64,000 nt of DNA from Myrmaecium sp. VS I D KN 1 (GCA_019775845.1 JADQAV010000038.1:850812-914811), one strand, 5' to 3'; numbered from the stretch's first letter, positions 30,401 through 41,162 are shown. A program made the numbers and translations. The notes: generated by a model from the letters alone, not told the origin.

Positions 30401-33400
30401 ACTCCTACTGGGCCGAGTCACGGATCAGCAAGGTGTATCGAAACCGGGAGTTTCCCCGGGTCGATCTGCTCGGAGCGTTGGAGAGGAACTCCAGTCCGCT
30501 TGAGCCTCGTTGGAGAAACCATATCCGCCTCTCGGAGCTGCCGTGGGTTCGCGATCACAAGATCCAGAACAACATCGTGTACCCCGCCGCAGGCTATATT
30601 GCGATGGCCATCGAGGCCGCCTGCCAACGGACGCTGCAGAAGTCCATCACGAACATCATCGGATACCAACTGCGAGAGGTTGTCATCGGCGCCGCGCTGC
30701 TGATTCCCGAGAACCCTGGGGAAGTCGAGGTTGCCATCACGCTGAAGTCATACTCAGACAGCATCCAATCCCCGTCAGACCTATGGGACGAGTTCATCAT
30801 CTCCTCCGTCAGCGACGAAAACCGCTGGACGGAGCACTGCCGCGGTCTAATCTCCGTCCAAGTGCCGCAGAAAGTAAGCAACGTCATCGACGGTCCGATC
30901 CAGGAGCTCGCAGAAAAGCAAGCGTACGCCGAGCTCGTGGAGAGCTACGAAGCCAAGTGCAAGCGCAGCCTCAACGTCCCGCAGTTCTACGACGACCTCA
31001 TTAAACTCGGTCTCGACTACGGCAAGACGTTTGCCAACCTGACGAGCGCGCGCTCCGCCCCCGCGACGTGCGTCGGCAGCATCGAGATCCCGGACACGGC
31101 GGCCGTGATGCCGAAGAACTTCGAGTACCCGTTCGTCATCCACCCTGCAACCCTGGATGCGTTCTTCCACACCATCTTCATCGCCCTGGCCGCTGAGCTC
31201 GGCGAGCTCAAAGACCCTGCCGTGCCCGTCTCGGCTGGAGAAATCTTCATCTCGCACGATATCACCAAGAAGCCCGGCGACACGCTTCTGACATACACGT
31301 CCACGGAGCAGAAGGATTACCGCTTCATCTCCACAACCATCAACGTCTTCGACAAGCACGCCGAAAAAGGAAGCAAGCCAGTCGTCGCCATCAAGGACCT
31401 GACCTGCGCCACCTTGGAAGCGGAAACCGGCGTCCAGGCGTCCGACGAGCGCCCGTTCCGCGGTTACAATTTCGAGTGGCTGCCCGATGTTGCGCTGCTC
31501 GATCCCGAGCGCATCCCGGCTCTTCTGGAGAGCGCATACCAGCCCAATGTCGCGATTGCCAGGGAGAAGATGGAGCTCGCTGCTTTCTACCTCCTGAACG
31601 AAGCGAACGATGTCGCTCCAGCCAACGACGAGTACCACAAGCAGCTCGCGGCGTTCCTGAAATCGCAGGTCGAACTCGCGCTGTCCAAGCACGTAGGGGA
31701 AGGCTGGGAGAGCAAGAGCGCAGCCGACCGCAAACAGCTTCTCGATGAAGTCGAAACCTCTTCCAGCATTGGCAAAGCCTTGATCTCCGTGGGTAGCAAG
31801 CTGCCCAGCATCGTGAAGGGCGAGCTCGCGCCGACCGTTCTGTTGAAGGAGCTAGATATCGAGGCGTACTTGGAGAACCCCCTGGTCTTCCTCAACAGCC
31901 GATCCGCCGCTTCTTACATCAACCTACTCGGCCACAAGAACCCGGCACAGTCCATTATGGCTGTGGGAGTTGGGTCAGGCCTGGGTACTCTGGCCATGCT
32001 CGAGCTTCTTGAAGACGGCAGCACCTTGCCGCCGTTCTCAAAGTTCCAGTACGCCGACGCGGACTTCCAAATCGAGCCCCTGGTCAAGAAGAAGTTCGCT
32101 GGCTGGAGCGACGCTGTGTCTTCCACCAATTTCGACATCGATGGCGACTTTGACGCTCAAAACGTCGAGCCGGGCTCGCTGGACGTGCTCATCGCGTTCC
32201 ACGTGCTCGGGACCAACAAGGCATTGCAGGACGTCCTGACCAATGGCCGTAAGCTTCTCAAGCCCCATGGTAAACTCATCCTGGTCGGCAGAGCCCTCAA
32301 GTCGTTGGTTGCCTCGGTCCTGTTCGGCTTCATCCCCAAGGCGCTGTCCCAGGTTGCCGCGGAGAACGACCAAGCCGTCGAGTTCGATGCACTCATCCAG
32401 GAATCCGGCTTCTCCCAAATCGCAGCCATCGCGAACGGGCGAAACAAAGAAAACCACGGTGCTCTATTCCTCGAGGCCCAGGCCCCAGCAGAAAACGGCG
32501 TCCAGCATCCAAAAGCCTTGGTCCTCGTTGAGGCCGGCCCATCAACGGTCTCCGTCCATCGCCTACGCGAGCTCTTATCCAACAGCGGGATCAGCGTGGA
32601 GCTATCCACCTTCGACGACGCGGCTCCGACCCGAGAGCACGTCTGCATCGTCGTGGGCGAGCAGGCCAACACCGTGTTGACGGAGCCGTCGCCGAAACAG
32701 TGGGATGCGCTCAAGCGCATGTTCACCGGGAGCGGCGGCCTTCTCTGGGTCAGCAAGGGCGGCAGCGTGCTCGCGTCGCAGCCGACAGCCAACATGATCG
32801 CCGGCTTCGCGCGGACGGTGCGGTCCGAGACGGGCGAGGTGCCGCTGGTGACCCTGGATCTCGACGCGGAGAAGCCGCTGGATCAAGTAACGGCGGCAGA
32901 CGTGGTCGCCAAGCTCTTCAACCACTGCTTCAGCTCCAGCGCGGCAGCAGCCGCCGAGCACGAATACGCCGAACGGGACGGGATCATCCTCGTCCCGCGG
33001 CTGGTCGAAGACGCGGCAGTCAGCAAGCACATGGCCGCCTCATCCGGTTTGCCATCCGCCGAGCTGCAGCCCTTCAACCAAGCCGGCCGCGGTCTCCGCA
33101 TGTTCGTCGGCACCCCCGGTTTGCTGGACAGCATCTACTTCACCGACGACGAGCGCTTCGACCACGCGCTCCCACCTGACTGGATCGAGATCGAAGTCAA
33201 GGCCTCCGGGATCAACTTCAAGGACGTCATGATGGCGATGGGCCAGATCAAGGTCGAGAATTTCGGCTGGGAGTGCAGCGGCGTTGTCACCGCGCTCGGC
33301 AGCGCCGTTGAGGGTTTTGCCCTTGGCGACCGCATCATCTGCCACGGCACCGGTACGTTTTGCTCCAACTACCGTGGCCCTGCGGCCAACGCGCAGAAGA

Positions 33401-35313
33401 TGCCGGATAATCTGTCGTTTGAGATGGCGGCTGCGCTGCCGGTTACGTACGTCACGGCGTACCACTCCATCTTCAATATCGCGAGGCTGCAGAAGGGCGA
33501 AACGGTCCTCATCCACGCTGCAACCGGTGGCCTTGGCCAAGCGTTGATCGAGCTGTGCCAGCTGATCGGTGCCGAAATCTTTGCGACGGTTGGCACGGTG
33601 GACAAGAAGAAATTCGTTATGGACCGCTTTAGCATCCCCGAGGACCACATCTTCTTCAGCCGCGACGGCAGCTTTGCGAACGGCGTCATGAAGATGACCA
33701 AAGGCAAGGGTGTAGACGCGGTGATGAACTCCCTCGCCGGCGAAAGCCTTCGTCTGTCTTGGAACTGCATCGCACCTTACGGCCGGTTCGTGGAGCTCGG
33801 TCAACGAGACATCACGGTCAACTCCCGGCTCGAGATGGGTCAGTTCATTAAGAACTGCTCGTTCACCGCGTTCAACTTGGCGTACATGGTCATCTACAAC
33901 CCGGCTGTGGCTAACGATGTGTTTGCCAAGGTGATGGATCTCTTCGCCGCGGGATCCATCAAGGGCCCGGAGCCCCTCCATGTCTATCCTATGTCGGAGA
34001 TTGAGAAGGCGTTCAGGACTATGCAGACTGGTAGTCACATGGGCAAGCTTGTCGTCGCGTCCCGTCCGGGTGATAAGGTGAAGGTAAGTAGTACTCCTGT
34101 CCACTCCTTCTGGGGATCTCACGGACGTGCTAACCATCGATGGCAGGTGATTTCCCGCGATAACAGCAAGAACATGCTCCGGGAAGATGCTTCGTACCTG
34201 CTTGTGGGAGGTCTGGGAGGCATTGGCAGAGCAACGGCTTCCTGGATGGCAGACCACGGAGCGAAGAACCTGATCTTCGCCAACCGAAGCGGTCTCAAGA
34301 CGCAGGAAGCCAAAGAAACCGTGGCACTCCTTCAAGACAAAGGCTGCCGGATCGGAGTCTTCAGCTGCGACGTGACCGACCCATTAGCCGTCGAAAGACT
34401 GGTGCGGGAGGCGCACGAACAAGGCTTCCCGCCCATCCGCGGCGTCATCCAAGGCGCGATGCTGCTCCGCGACCAACTCTACGAGAAGCTGACCCTGGAC
34501 GACTACAACACCGTGGTGCGGCCCAAAGTGCATGGGACGTGGAACCTGCACAACCACCTGCCGCACGACCTGGACTTCTTCATCATGGAATCCTCCGTCA
34601 GCGGCATCGTCGGCAACACCGCCCAGCTCGCCTACGCCGCCGCCAACACCTTCCTCGACGCCTTCGCCGGCTACCGCGCCGCGCGGGGGCTCGCCGCCAC
34701 CACCCTCGACCTCGGCGCCATCGCCGGCGTCGGCTACCTCGCCGGCAACAAGGAGCTCCGCGACGCCATGGAACGCCAGGGCTTCGACTTCACCGACCCC
34801 AAACGCCTCATGAAGCTCCTCCAATTCGCCATCCAGCACCCCCGGCGCGCCGCCGGCGGGCACTCCCACATCGTCACGGGCCTGGGCCAGTACAACGAAG
34901 GCTCCTCCCTCGCGGCCCTCACCACCCCACCCTTCGCCCACTTCCGCCAGCTCTCCCGCAAATCCAGCGGCGACGGCGCCAACGGCTCCGACAACGGCGG
35001 TGCCAACATCCCCCACGCCCTGCGCGCCGCCAAATCCCTCGACGACGCGGCCGAGCTCATAACCGCGGCCCTGGTCGACCGGATCGCGTCGCGCTCCGGC
35101 ATCGCGGCCGAGAACGTGAATACGGGCAAGAGCATGAGCGATTATGGCATCGACTCCCTCGTCGCGGTCGAGATTCGCAATTGGATCGCCAAGGAGATGG
35201 GCGCGACGGTGCCGATCATGGAGCTGCTGGCGGCGGAGCCGTTGACGCTGCTCGCGGGGAAGATTGCGGGGAGGAGTCGGTGGGTGCAGGTTGAGGGTGG
35301 GAAGGAGGGATAG
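27423..35313 (+). CDS. Highly reducing type I polyketide synthase (KS-AT-DH-psiMT-ER-KR-ACP)
   Basis: Three exons (27423-27632, 27688-34083, 34147-35313) encode 2,590 residues. The 63 bp second intron is a multiple of three and stays open, so it is easily missed. KS spans about 15-440 with Cys189 (DTACSTS), His324 and His364. AT is about 600-930 with Ser693 in GHSSGE. DH starts near 997 with His1027 (DHKIQNN) and Asp1227 (HPATLDAF). A methyltransferase region near 1470-1620 has a worn SAM motif (AVGVGSGLGT at about 1495). ER is 1881-2202 with AATGGLGQ near 2014. KR has GGLGGIG near 2223, Ser2352, Tyr2365 and Asn2369. The ACP has Ser2539 in GIDSL. There is no release domain, in keeping with the hydrolase nearby. 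The enzyme should make a reduced, unbranched chain as the precursor of an alkylcitrate. Confidence 0.95.
34084..34146 (+). other. In-frame 63 bp intron of the PKS
   Basis: GTAAGT donor, GCTAAC branch-like site and GGCAG acceptor between the ER and KR domains. It has no stop and keeps frame, so unspliced message would still be read with 21 extra residues. Confidence 0.75.
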
Positions 35314-36130
35314 ATTGTTGGATGGGATGGCTGGGTTGGAGGCTTCCGTTCCTTCTTTTTTTCTTTCGGGCTGGGTTGACTTCCTGGTGGATGTTGGAGT
35401 TGGTGGCTTCAGGCGCGGTCTGTCTGATTTTGCTCATATAGATCGGAGTAATCACATGTTCGTAGAAGAAATGGACTCAGTAACTCAGTGGCTGTATCCT
35501 CGGGAAGCTTGGTGTGGCCATGTCTCACGGCGTACCGATCGATACTCGGATGAGATGAAGAGTCAAGGGCCTTGGAGTTCCGGTATTCACGTCGCTCGAA
35601 GGAACTATCGATCTCTGGGCGCGTTAGCAACCTGTATGTGGCATCCATAAGAAGTTGTGCGCTGAGCATGGAGATGGTCATGACTATGCGTTGACTGTGA
35701 AGTGGAATGTTCAACGTCCCGGTAATGTCGCGACATGACGCGTTCGCGCGTCGCAAAAGCTCGGTCGCACGGCCAAGAGCCCCGCCGTAGTGCGGAGGTG
35801 GGGACGTGGGGACCGCAAATACATAGCGGTGGGAAGTACCTTAGCGACCGTCCGTCTGTCCGTCGGGAGGGGCAGCCGTGGGGAATGCAATTGCGGAGAA
35901 TGAAGATTACCTAGTACGTATGGCGAGGGTTCACATCGTGAATAAAGATGGTAGTTCAATTGTATAAGAGAAAGCTTGATATAACCCTGTGGAAAGTATG
36001 GGAATCATCAAATCCTTCGAAAGCCAATGCAAATACCCTCGTCCCCTCTCAACCTACCCAGCCATTAACCCACCCTCACTCAACAAACAAATAGTACCTA
36101 TAACAAGCAAACCCACCTCCCCTCCCCCAC
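35314..36130. other. Convergent spacer between PKS and second PEBP gene
   Basis: 817 bp between two stop codons. It holds both 3' untranslated regions and a GTCCGTCTGTCCGTC stretch at 35848-35862. No coding sequence or repeat is convincing. Confidence 0.5.
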
Positions 36131-36763
36131 TCACCACTCCTGCTCATACGTCGCCGTCCACAAGCCCCACCCGGCCACCTTCCCGACCAGCAACTCGGCA
36201 ATCTCCTCCTTCCTCGGCACCGCCGGCACCTTCTCCCGCTCCAACGGAGAACTCAACGCCACCAGCTCAAACAAATACCGATGCGGGCCATGGCCCAGCG
36301 GCGGGCGCGGGGGGATATACACCACGTTCCTGCGATTCTTGCCCACCCGCCAGCCCGCCCGAATCACCTTCACCCCACCCTCCTCCTCCCTCACAACCTC
36401 CAAATCCTCCGGCCCCGCCCGCGTCACCGTCGGCGGAATAAACGCATAAATCCCATGCACATTCGGGTGCCCCAGCGGCGCGTCCGGGTCCTCGCAGCAG
36501 AGCAGGTACTCCTTGACGTCCAAGGCCCCGGCGCCGGGGCCGACCTCCCACTCCAGCGTCGGGAACCGGCCCCCGCCGAACTTGGAGTACTCCCGGCGGA
36601 AGACGGCGCCCGAGGGCCCGCAGTCCGGCGAGCTGATGGGGATGGTGGGATCCGGGTGCTTTTCGAAGGCCCGGTGTTTGGTCAGGAGTTGGGCGTCGTA
36701 GGCCCGTCGGTTGTAGAGCAAACGTGCGAGGCCATATTCGAGGTAGCGGAGGATGATGGACAT
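36131..36763 (-). CDS. PEBP-like protein, YbhB/Raf-kinase-inhibitor type, no signal peptide
   Basis: A single exon encodes 210 residues from the ATG at 36763. The PEBP core is easily seen: SPDCG near the start, FPTLEWE, EYLLCCEDPDAPLGHPNVHGIY (the ligand-site DPDAP), a central variable segment, YIPPRPPLGHGPHRYLFEL, and the C-terminal GWGLWTATYEQ helix. The N-terminus (MSIILRYLEYGLARLLYN) is amphipathic and not a classical signal peptide, in contrast to the first PEBP. Maleidride clusters often carry more than one PEBP; they raise dimerisation efficiency together with the KI-like protein. It diverges from the KI-like gene across 595 bp, which supports a shared job. A longer in-frame extension to 37225 exists but runs through promoter-like DNA. 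Confidence 0.85.
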   Translation of the reverse strand: MSIILRYLEYGLARLLYNRRAYDAQLLTKHRAFEKHPDPTIPISSPDCGPSGAVFRREYSKFGGGRFPTLEWEVGPGAGALDVKEYLLCCEDPDAPLGHPNVHGIYAFIPPTVTRAGPEDLEVVREEEGGVKVIRAGWRVGKNRRNVVYIPPRPPLGHGPHRYLFELVALSSPLEREKVPAVPRKEEIAELLVGKVAGWGLWTATYEQEW

Positions 36764-37358
36764 GGTTTTTTTGTTGTGCGAGAGTGGCCCGGTTTGAAGA
36801 TGAGGGGTGGAGATGCTTAAGCTGCGGAGACTTGAAGGGCGCAGGCGACGGTTCTTGAGGATTTCAGCGAAGAAGAGACTCGTTCGATATTCTGCGGCTC
36901 TGCGCGCAAGATGGGAAAAAAGGTCAGGTGTTTGTGAGAGCTTCGAGGTCGTGGGAGCTTCGCGGGGTAGCTTCCCTCCCCCCACCGGAACCGGCCCGGT
37001 ACCGGTCCGGTCGCGGGTTCCATCCATTATCTCCCCGACGGACTGGCACCCAATGGCCGCGGAAAAGAGCCGACGGTCGACTTCGACGGATTTCTGCCTC
37101 GATACGCGCCTGGAATCGACCCGACGGCTGCGATGGGACGGCTCTTTTCTTTGCAGGGGCTGATGGGATGTCGAGAAATGCGACCGAAGTGAGCGAGGCC
37201 CGAGTGCCGGGGTGGGCGAAAGCAAAAGAGAGCGGCATGCCCGCGAGTTGTGCTGGTGAGAAGAGGGATCTTGATCGATCGGTGCTGTTGTTTCTTCTTT
37301 CTCGATCGCCCAACTTTTACTCTCGAATTCTCTGTGGTGGTATACGCCTCAGCCAAAC
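36764..37358. promoter_or_regulatory. Divergent promoter of the PEBP and KI-like genes
   Basis: 595 bp between two starts. It contains the CCGGTACCGG motif (36996-37005), listed separately. The segment around 37,000-37,170 is GC-rich with many CGAC and CCGA words. Confidence 0.5.
36987..37005. promoter_or_regulatory. GGAACCGGCCCGGTACCGG motif
   Basis: This 19-base stretch ends in the perfect palindrome CCGGTACCGG and matches 38640-38658, before the second MFS gene, at 18 of 19 positions. It is the strongest shared promoter word I found in the cluster and a good candidate site for the Zn2Cys6 regulator. Confidence 0.5.
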
Positions 37359-38144
37359 ATGAAGCTCCTCACCATCACCCTCGGCTTCACAGCCATGACC
37401 TACGCCTCCGCCGCCGCCATGGTGCAACCCCAATCCCCCCCACACGCCGACGCATCGCAGCAGCAGCCTATGAGCCTCGAAGACCCCCTCGACCCCCCCT
37501 CCTACATCCCCCCCTCCGACGACGACTTCGTCTTCGAGAACCCCCGCACCGACTGCGCCTACGTCTCGCAGCCATGGATCTACCACGCCTTCAACGGGGT
37601 GCGCGACGACATGGGCGCCGTCTTCCGGTACGCGGCGCCCGACCTGACCGTGCGCATCATGGGCCACCACCCCTTCGCGGGGTTCTACCCGAACCCCAAG
37701 ACCGCGTTCGTCAACAGCTTGTGGCGGTTAAATAACTGCCTCAAGGACCGCAAGGTGGACGCGCGCATCTGGGCGCTGCACGGCGCGTGCGAATCGGCGT
37801 GGTCGGTGCAGGAGTTTTACTTTAACGGGACGACGAACAAAGGTATGTAAAAAAAAAACCTCCTCCCTAATCATCCAGCCCCCACTGACCTTCTTCCTTT
37901 TGGTAAAGGGGAGTTCTGGGAACTCACCAGCCTCTGGGTCTCGCGGTGGGGCAAGGACCGCAAGATCCATGAGGTCCGCACCTACGTCGATGCCGGCATG
38001 ATCATCCGCACCCTCATGGAGAATGAGATCTGGTTCAACGCGAGCGATCGGGTCACGCATACCGCCCTGGTCCCGGGCCCGTCCGGGTTGCCGGGGGTGA
38101 ATGATACGGTGTTTGGGGAGTTGTTTGATGATGTAGTTGGTTAG
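37359..38144 (+). CDS. Ketosteroid-isomerase-like (NTF2-fold) protein, secreted; candidate dimerising cyclase
   Basis: Two exons, 37359-37842 and 37909-38144, around a 66 bp intron encode 239 residues. A signal peptide (MKLLTITLGFTAMTYASA) is followed by a Pro-rich linker and then a SnoaL/KSI-like domain: PRTDCAYVSQPWIYHAFNGV, MGHHPFAGFY, CLKDRKVDARIWALHG, VQEFYFNGTTN, then EFWELTSLWVSRW and KIHEVRTYVDAGMI. The paired Trp/His-rich strands and RTYVDAG are characteristic of KI-like proteins of maleidride clusters, which are required for coupling two anhydride monomers. One N-glycosylation site (NGTT) fits passage through the ER. The identification is based on remembered family pattern, not on a search, but it agrees with every neighbour. 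Confidence 0.8.
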
Positions 38145-38147
38145 TGG

Positions 38148-38178
38148 GTGTGGTTGTGGTTGTGGTTGTGGTTGTGGA
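38148..38178. repeat. TGTGGT hexanucleotide run
   Basis: About five copies of GTGGTT directly after the stop codon of the KI-like gene, within its 3' untranslated region. Confidence 0.85.
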
Positions 38179-38637
38179 GGTAGCGCCCGCATGTGGCTGG
38201 CTCTTGGTGGGGCGGGCAAAGCCACGGGGATGTGAGGTGCACGTTGAAGATCTCTATGGAAAATTGATTAGATAAACATATATTTTGGATTGGCTGGCGT
38301 AATTCCTTGGATGAATAGTTAATAGAGAATCTGGAATGGTCTTGAAATTGCCAGTATGGGTGTTCCTTGAAGAAGGCCAGAACCTGATTGTGAGCTCTTG
38401 GAAGTTGGAACTGCCGATATCGATGCCACCCCTCAGCCTTGTTGGCGTGTGCACATGCCATGAGGCTGCGCTTCCATCATCCCCTCAACAGAACCGCAGA
38501 GATTGAGGGCGAACACAAGTCAAAGAGACCGAGATGAATAGAAATCAAGCGCACGCGATAATCCCCGATGATTGGGTTGTAAACCATGCAGGAAAAGAGG
38601 CGAGGGAGTAAAGCAAGCATGCGAGATCCAGGCTAAG

Positions 38638-38658
38638 CCGGTACCGGCCCGGTACCGG
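38638..38658. promoter_or_regulatory. Two adjacent CCGGTACCGG palindromes
   Basis: CCGGTACCGG occurs at 38638-38647 and again at 38649-38658, followed by CTACGAACCGGC. This lies about 100 bp before the transporter ATG and matches the site between the PEBP and KI-like genes. Two helical-phase copies suggest a strong regulator site. Confidence 0.5.
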
Positions 38659-38755
38659 CTACGAACCGGCATCGATATACCAACCACCACCTCTCAGTCG
38701 CCCAAAGGCCCGGTCAGTCAAGCTCGTCACTTTCAACGTCGAATTTATTCACTCA

Positions 38756-40638
38756 ATGGCAGAGACACCGCCGCCGGAGAAGTCTCGGGTGTCCGAGTCC
38801 GAGACAAGACATGATAGTGCTGCGATTGATGCGCAAGCAAATGCGGGTACGGAGCAGGAGAAAGAGCATGGTGAGGGGGCAGCGACAGAGCAAGAACAAC
38901 AACAGCAAGAGCAGCAGCAGCAGCAGCAGCAACAGGACAAGAAACAAGATGCACCATACTCCATCCGAAGCGTGCGCGAGAAACGGTTGATCGTCGTGGC
39001 CGCCTCCCTCGCCGGCTTCTTCTCCCCCCTCTCCGCCAGCATCTATTACCCGGCCCTTCCCGCCATTGCGGAATCCCTGAACGTCTCGGAGACGAAAGTC
39101 AATCTGACGGTGACCACATTCCTGGTGAGTGATTCCGCATCATGGCTGCGCTGCGCTGCGCTTCCGCTACGACCCAGCCTGTCAGTTATGACTTTGAGGC
39201 GCTGACGGTATGCAACGCGGGGCAGATCATCCAAGGCGTGGCACCGATGATGATCGCCGGCTTCAGCGACAGCGTCGGTCGCCGCCCGGCCTACGCGATC
39301 TGCTTCGTCATCTACATGGTCGCCAACCTCGCCCTGGCGCTGCAGGACAGCTACGCGGCCCTGATGGTGCTGCGCTGCCTCCAGAGCGCGGGCAGCAGCG
39401 GGGCCATCGCGATCGCCAACGGCGTCGTGAGCGACATCATCACCCCGGCGGAGCGAGGCGGTTACATCGCCTTCGCCTCCATGGGCTCCATCCTCGGCCC
39501 GACCCTCTCCCCCATCATCGGCGGCCTGCTGGCCCAGTACCTCGACTGGCACTGGATCTTCTGGTTCCTGCTCATCTTCACCGGCGCCTTCTGCATCCCC
39601 TTCTTCCTCTTCTTCCCGGAAACCTGCCGCAACGTCGTCGGCAACGGCAGCATCCCCCCTCCCCCGCTCAACCGCTGTCTCACCGACATCCTCCACCAAC
39701 GCCGCCGCGAAAAAGCTTCCACCGCCGCCGCCGACGTCGAAGCCGGCCACCCCCCCTCCGTCCCTCCCCCTCCCGCACGCAAAAAAATCGTCGTTCCCAA
39801 CCCCCTCAAGACCCTCGTCGTCTTCAGCAACAAGCAAACCGCCCTCATCCTCGTCCCGGCGGGGGTGGCATTCGGCACCTTCTACGGCGTCCTCACGGGC
39901 GCCTCCGGCGCCTTCAAAGACAAATACCACTTCTCCTCCATCCAAGTCGCGCTGATGTTCCTTCCCCTGGGGGCGGGGGGACTCATCTCCGCCCTCACGA
40001 CCGGAAAACTCGTCGACCGCAACTTCCGCCGTCACGCGCGGCGTCGCGGGATCGCCATCGTGCGCAACCGCCGGCAGGACCTGACGGATTTCCCCGTCGA
40101 GCTGGCGCGGCTGCAGGTCGCGCTGCCGCTGTTTTGGACGGGGACCGCGGCCATGATTATTTATGGCTGGGTCATCGGCGCGCAGGTCAACCTCGCCGGC
40201 CCGATCATCTTGTTGCTGGCGATGAGCTGGACGCTGGCGGCGTTTTATCAGGTGCTGAACGTGCTGCTGGTGGACACGTACCCCGGCCGCGGCGCGGTGG
40301 TGACGGCGTGTGTGAACTTGATCCGCTGCGAGCTGGGTGCGGCGGCGGCGGCGGTCATTAGCCCCATGACGGATTCGCTGGGGACGGGCTGGGCGTACAC
40401 GATTATTGCGCTGATTGGACTGGCGACGACGCCGTTGCTGATGCTCACGACGGTTTATGGGATCCGCTGGCGGAGGGAGATGAAGGAGAGGCAGCAACGG
40501 AGGGATGAGAGGGAGGTGGGGAAGAGGGAGGAGAAGGAGAGGAGAGTGGAGGAGAAGAGGGAGGCTAGGGACCAGCAGGCTCAGGAGAAGAGGCAGGAGA
40601 GGGAGAAGGTGGAGACGCAGGCGCCGACTGTGAGGTGA
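38756..40638 (+). CDS. MFS transporter, DHA1/QDR type (second copy)
   Basis: Two exons, 38756-39124 and 39226-40638, around a 101 bp intron (GTGAGT...GGCAG) encode 593 residues. The N-terminal tail is Glu/Gln-rich with an eight-residue Gln run from a CAG repeat. The first span is AASLAGFFSPLSASIYYPAL; after the intron come the A-motif GFSDSVGRRPAY, LRCLQSAGSSGA, PAERGGYIAFASMGSILGP and FPETCRNVVGNGS. A long loop and six further spans follow. The C-terminal tail of about 50 residues is an almost pure Glu/Arg/Lys/Gln helix. It shares its intron position with the transporter at 9891-11419, so the two are paralogues lying near the two ends of the cluster. Likely role: product export or self-resistance. 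Confidence 0.9.
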
Positions 40639-41082
40639 GATGGTGTGTTGAATTCTTGAGATTCTTTGCTGCGGAGGAAATTGTTCGCGGTGCTATATAG
40701 ATGGGTACAGACGAAGCGGCGTCTGGCTTGGGTTAATCGTTGGCATGCTTGGTTCAAACTTGTACTGATACCTTCGTTCGGCGTCATGAAATGTTTGGGC
40801 GTACTTGTAATGCAATAGAACTCTTTGCTTTCTGGCGGTGTCTCTCGTGAGTCTTCCTGTTATCGTGATGCGATCTGCATTACAAGATATACAGATAATT
40901 TTAGAACGCTGGTTTGTACGAACTACTCCTCCATATACGAAGAGCGAGACAAACAACGAAGAGACAAAGGAAATATAACAAAGTAAGTAACAAAACCATG
41001 AGATTAGCTAATCAATCCCCAAGTCCCTGATCCCAGTCTCACCAGGACCCTTCACACGTACTTCATCCCCTTACCTCAGCAA
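40639..41082. other. Spacer between cluster and AT-rich block
   Basis: 444 bp of ordinary base composition with normal CA and TG content. It contains the 3' region of the transporter and no gene. Confidence 0.5.
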
Positions 41083-41162
41083 GCTCAGACCAACTTTCGG
41101 ATAAATCTTATACCGGCCGCGTATTATATATTAATACTATTAGCGAAAGTTAGTCTAAGAGC
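41083..41162. repeat. Inverted repeat at the left border of the AT block
   Basis: GCTCAGACCAACTTTCG (41083-41099) is inverted at 41144-41162 with a two-base indel and one difference, leaving a loop of 44 bases. The outer arm has normal composition, the inner one lies inside the AT block. Confidence 0.65.

Larger units (their letters stand above)
38145..38755. other. Intergenic region before the second transporter
   Basis: 611 bp. The first 35 bp are a TGTGGT repeat; the last 120 bp hold the paired CCGGTACCGG motifs. Between them is moderately AT-rich DNA with no gene. Confidence 0.5.

Noticed and set aside
29307-34800. Long antisense frames under the PKS
   Set aside because: Shadows of GC-rich codon bias; the sense strand has complete PKS domains.
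36764-37225. N-terminal extension of the second PEBP
   Set aside because: It would run through the divergent promoter and the CCGGTACCGG site, and PEBP proteins of this type start close to the ATG at 36763.
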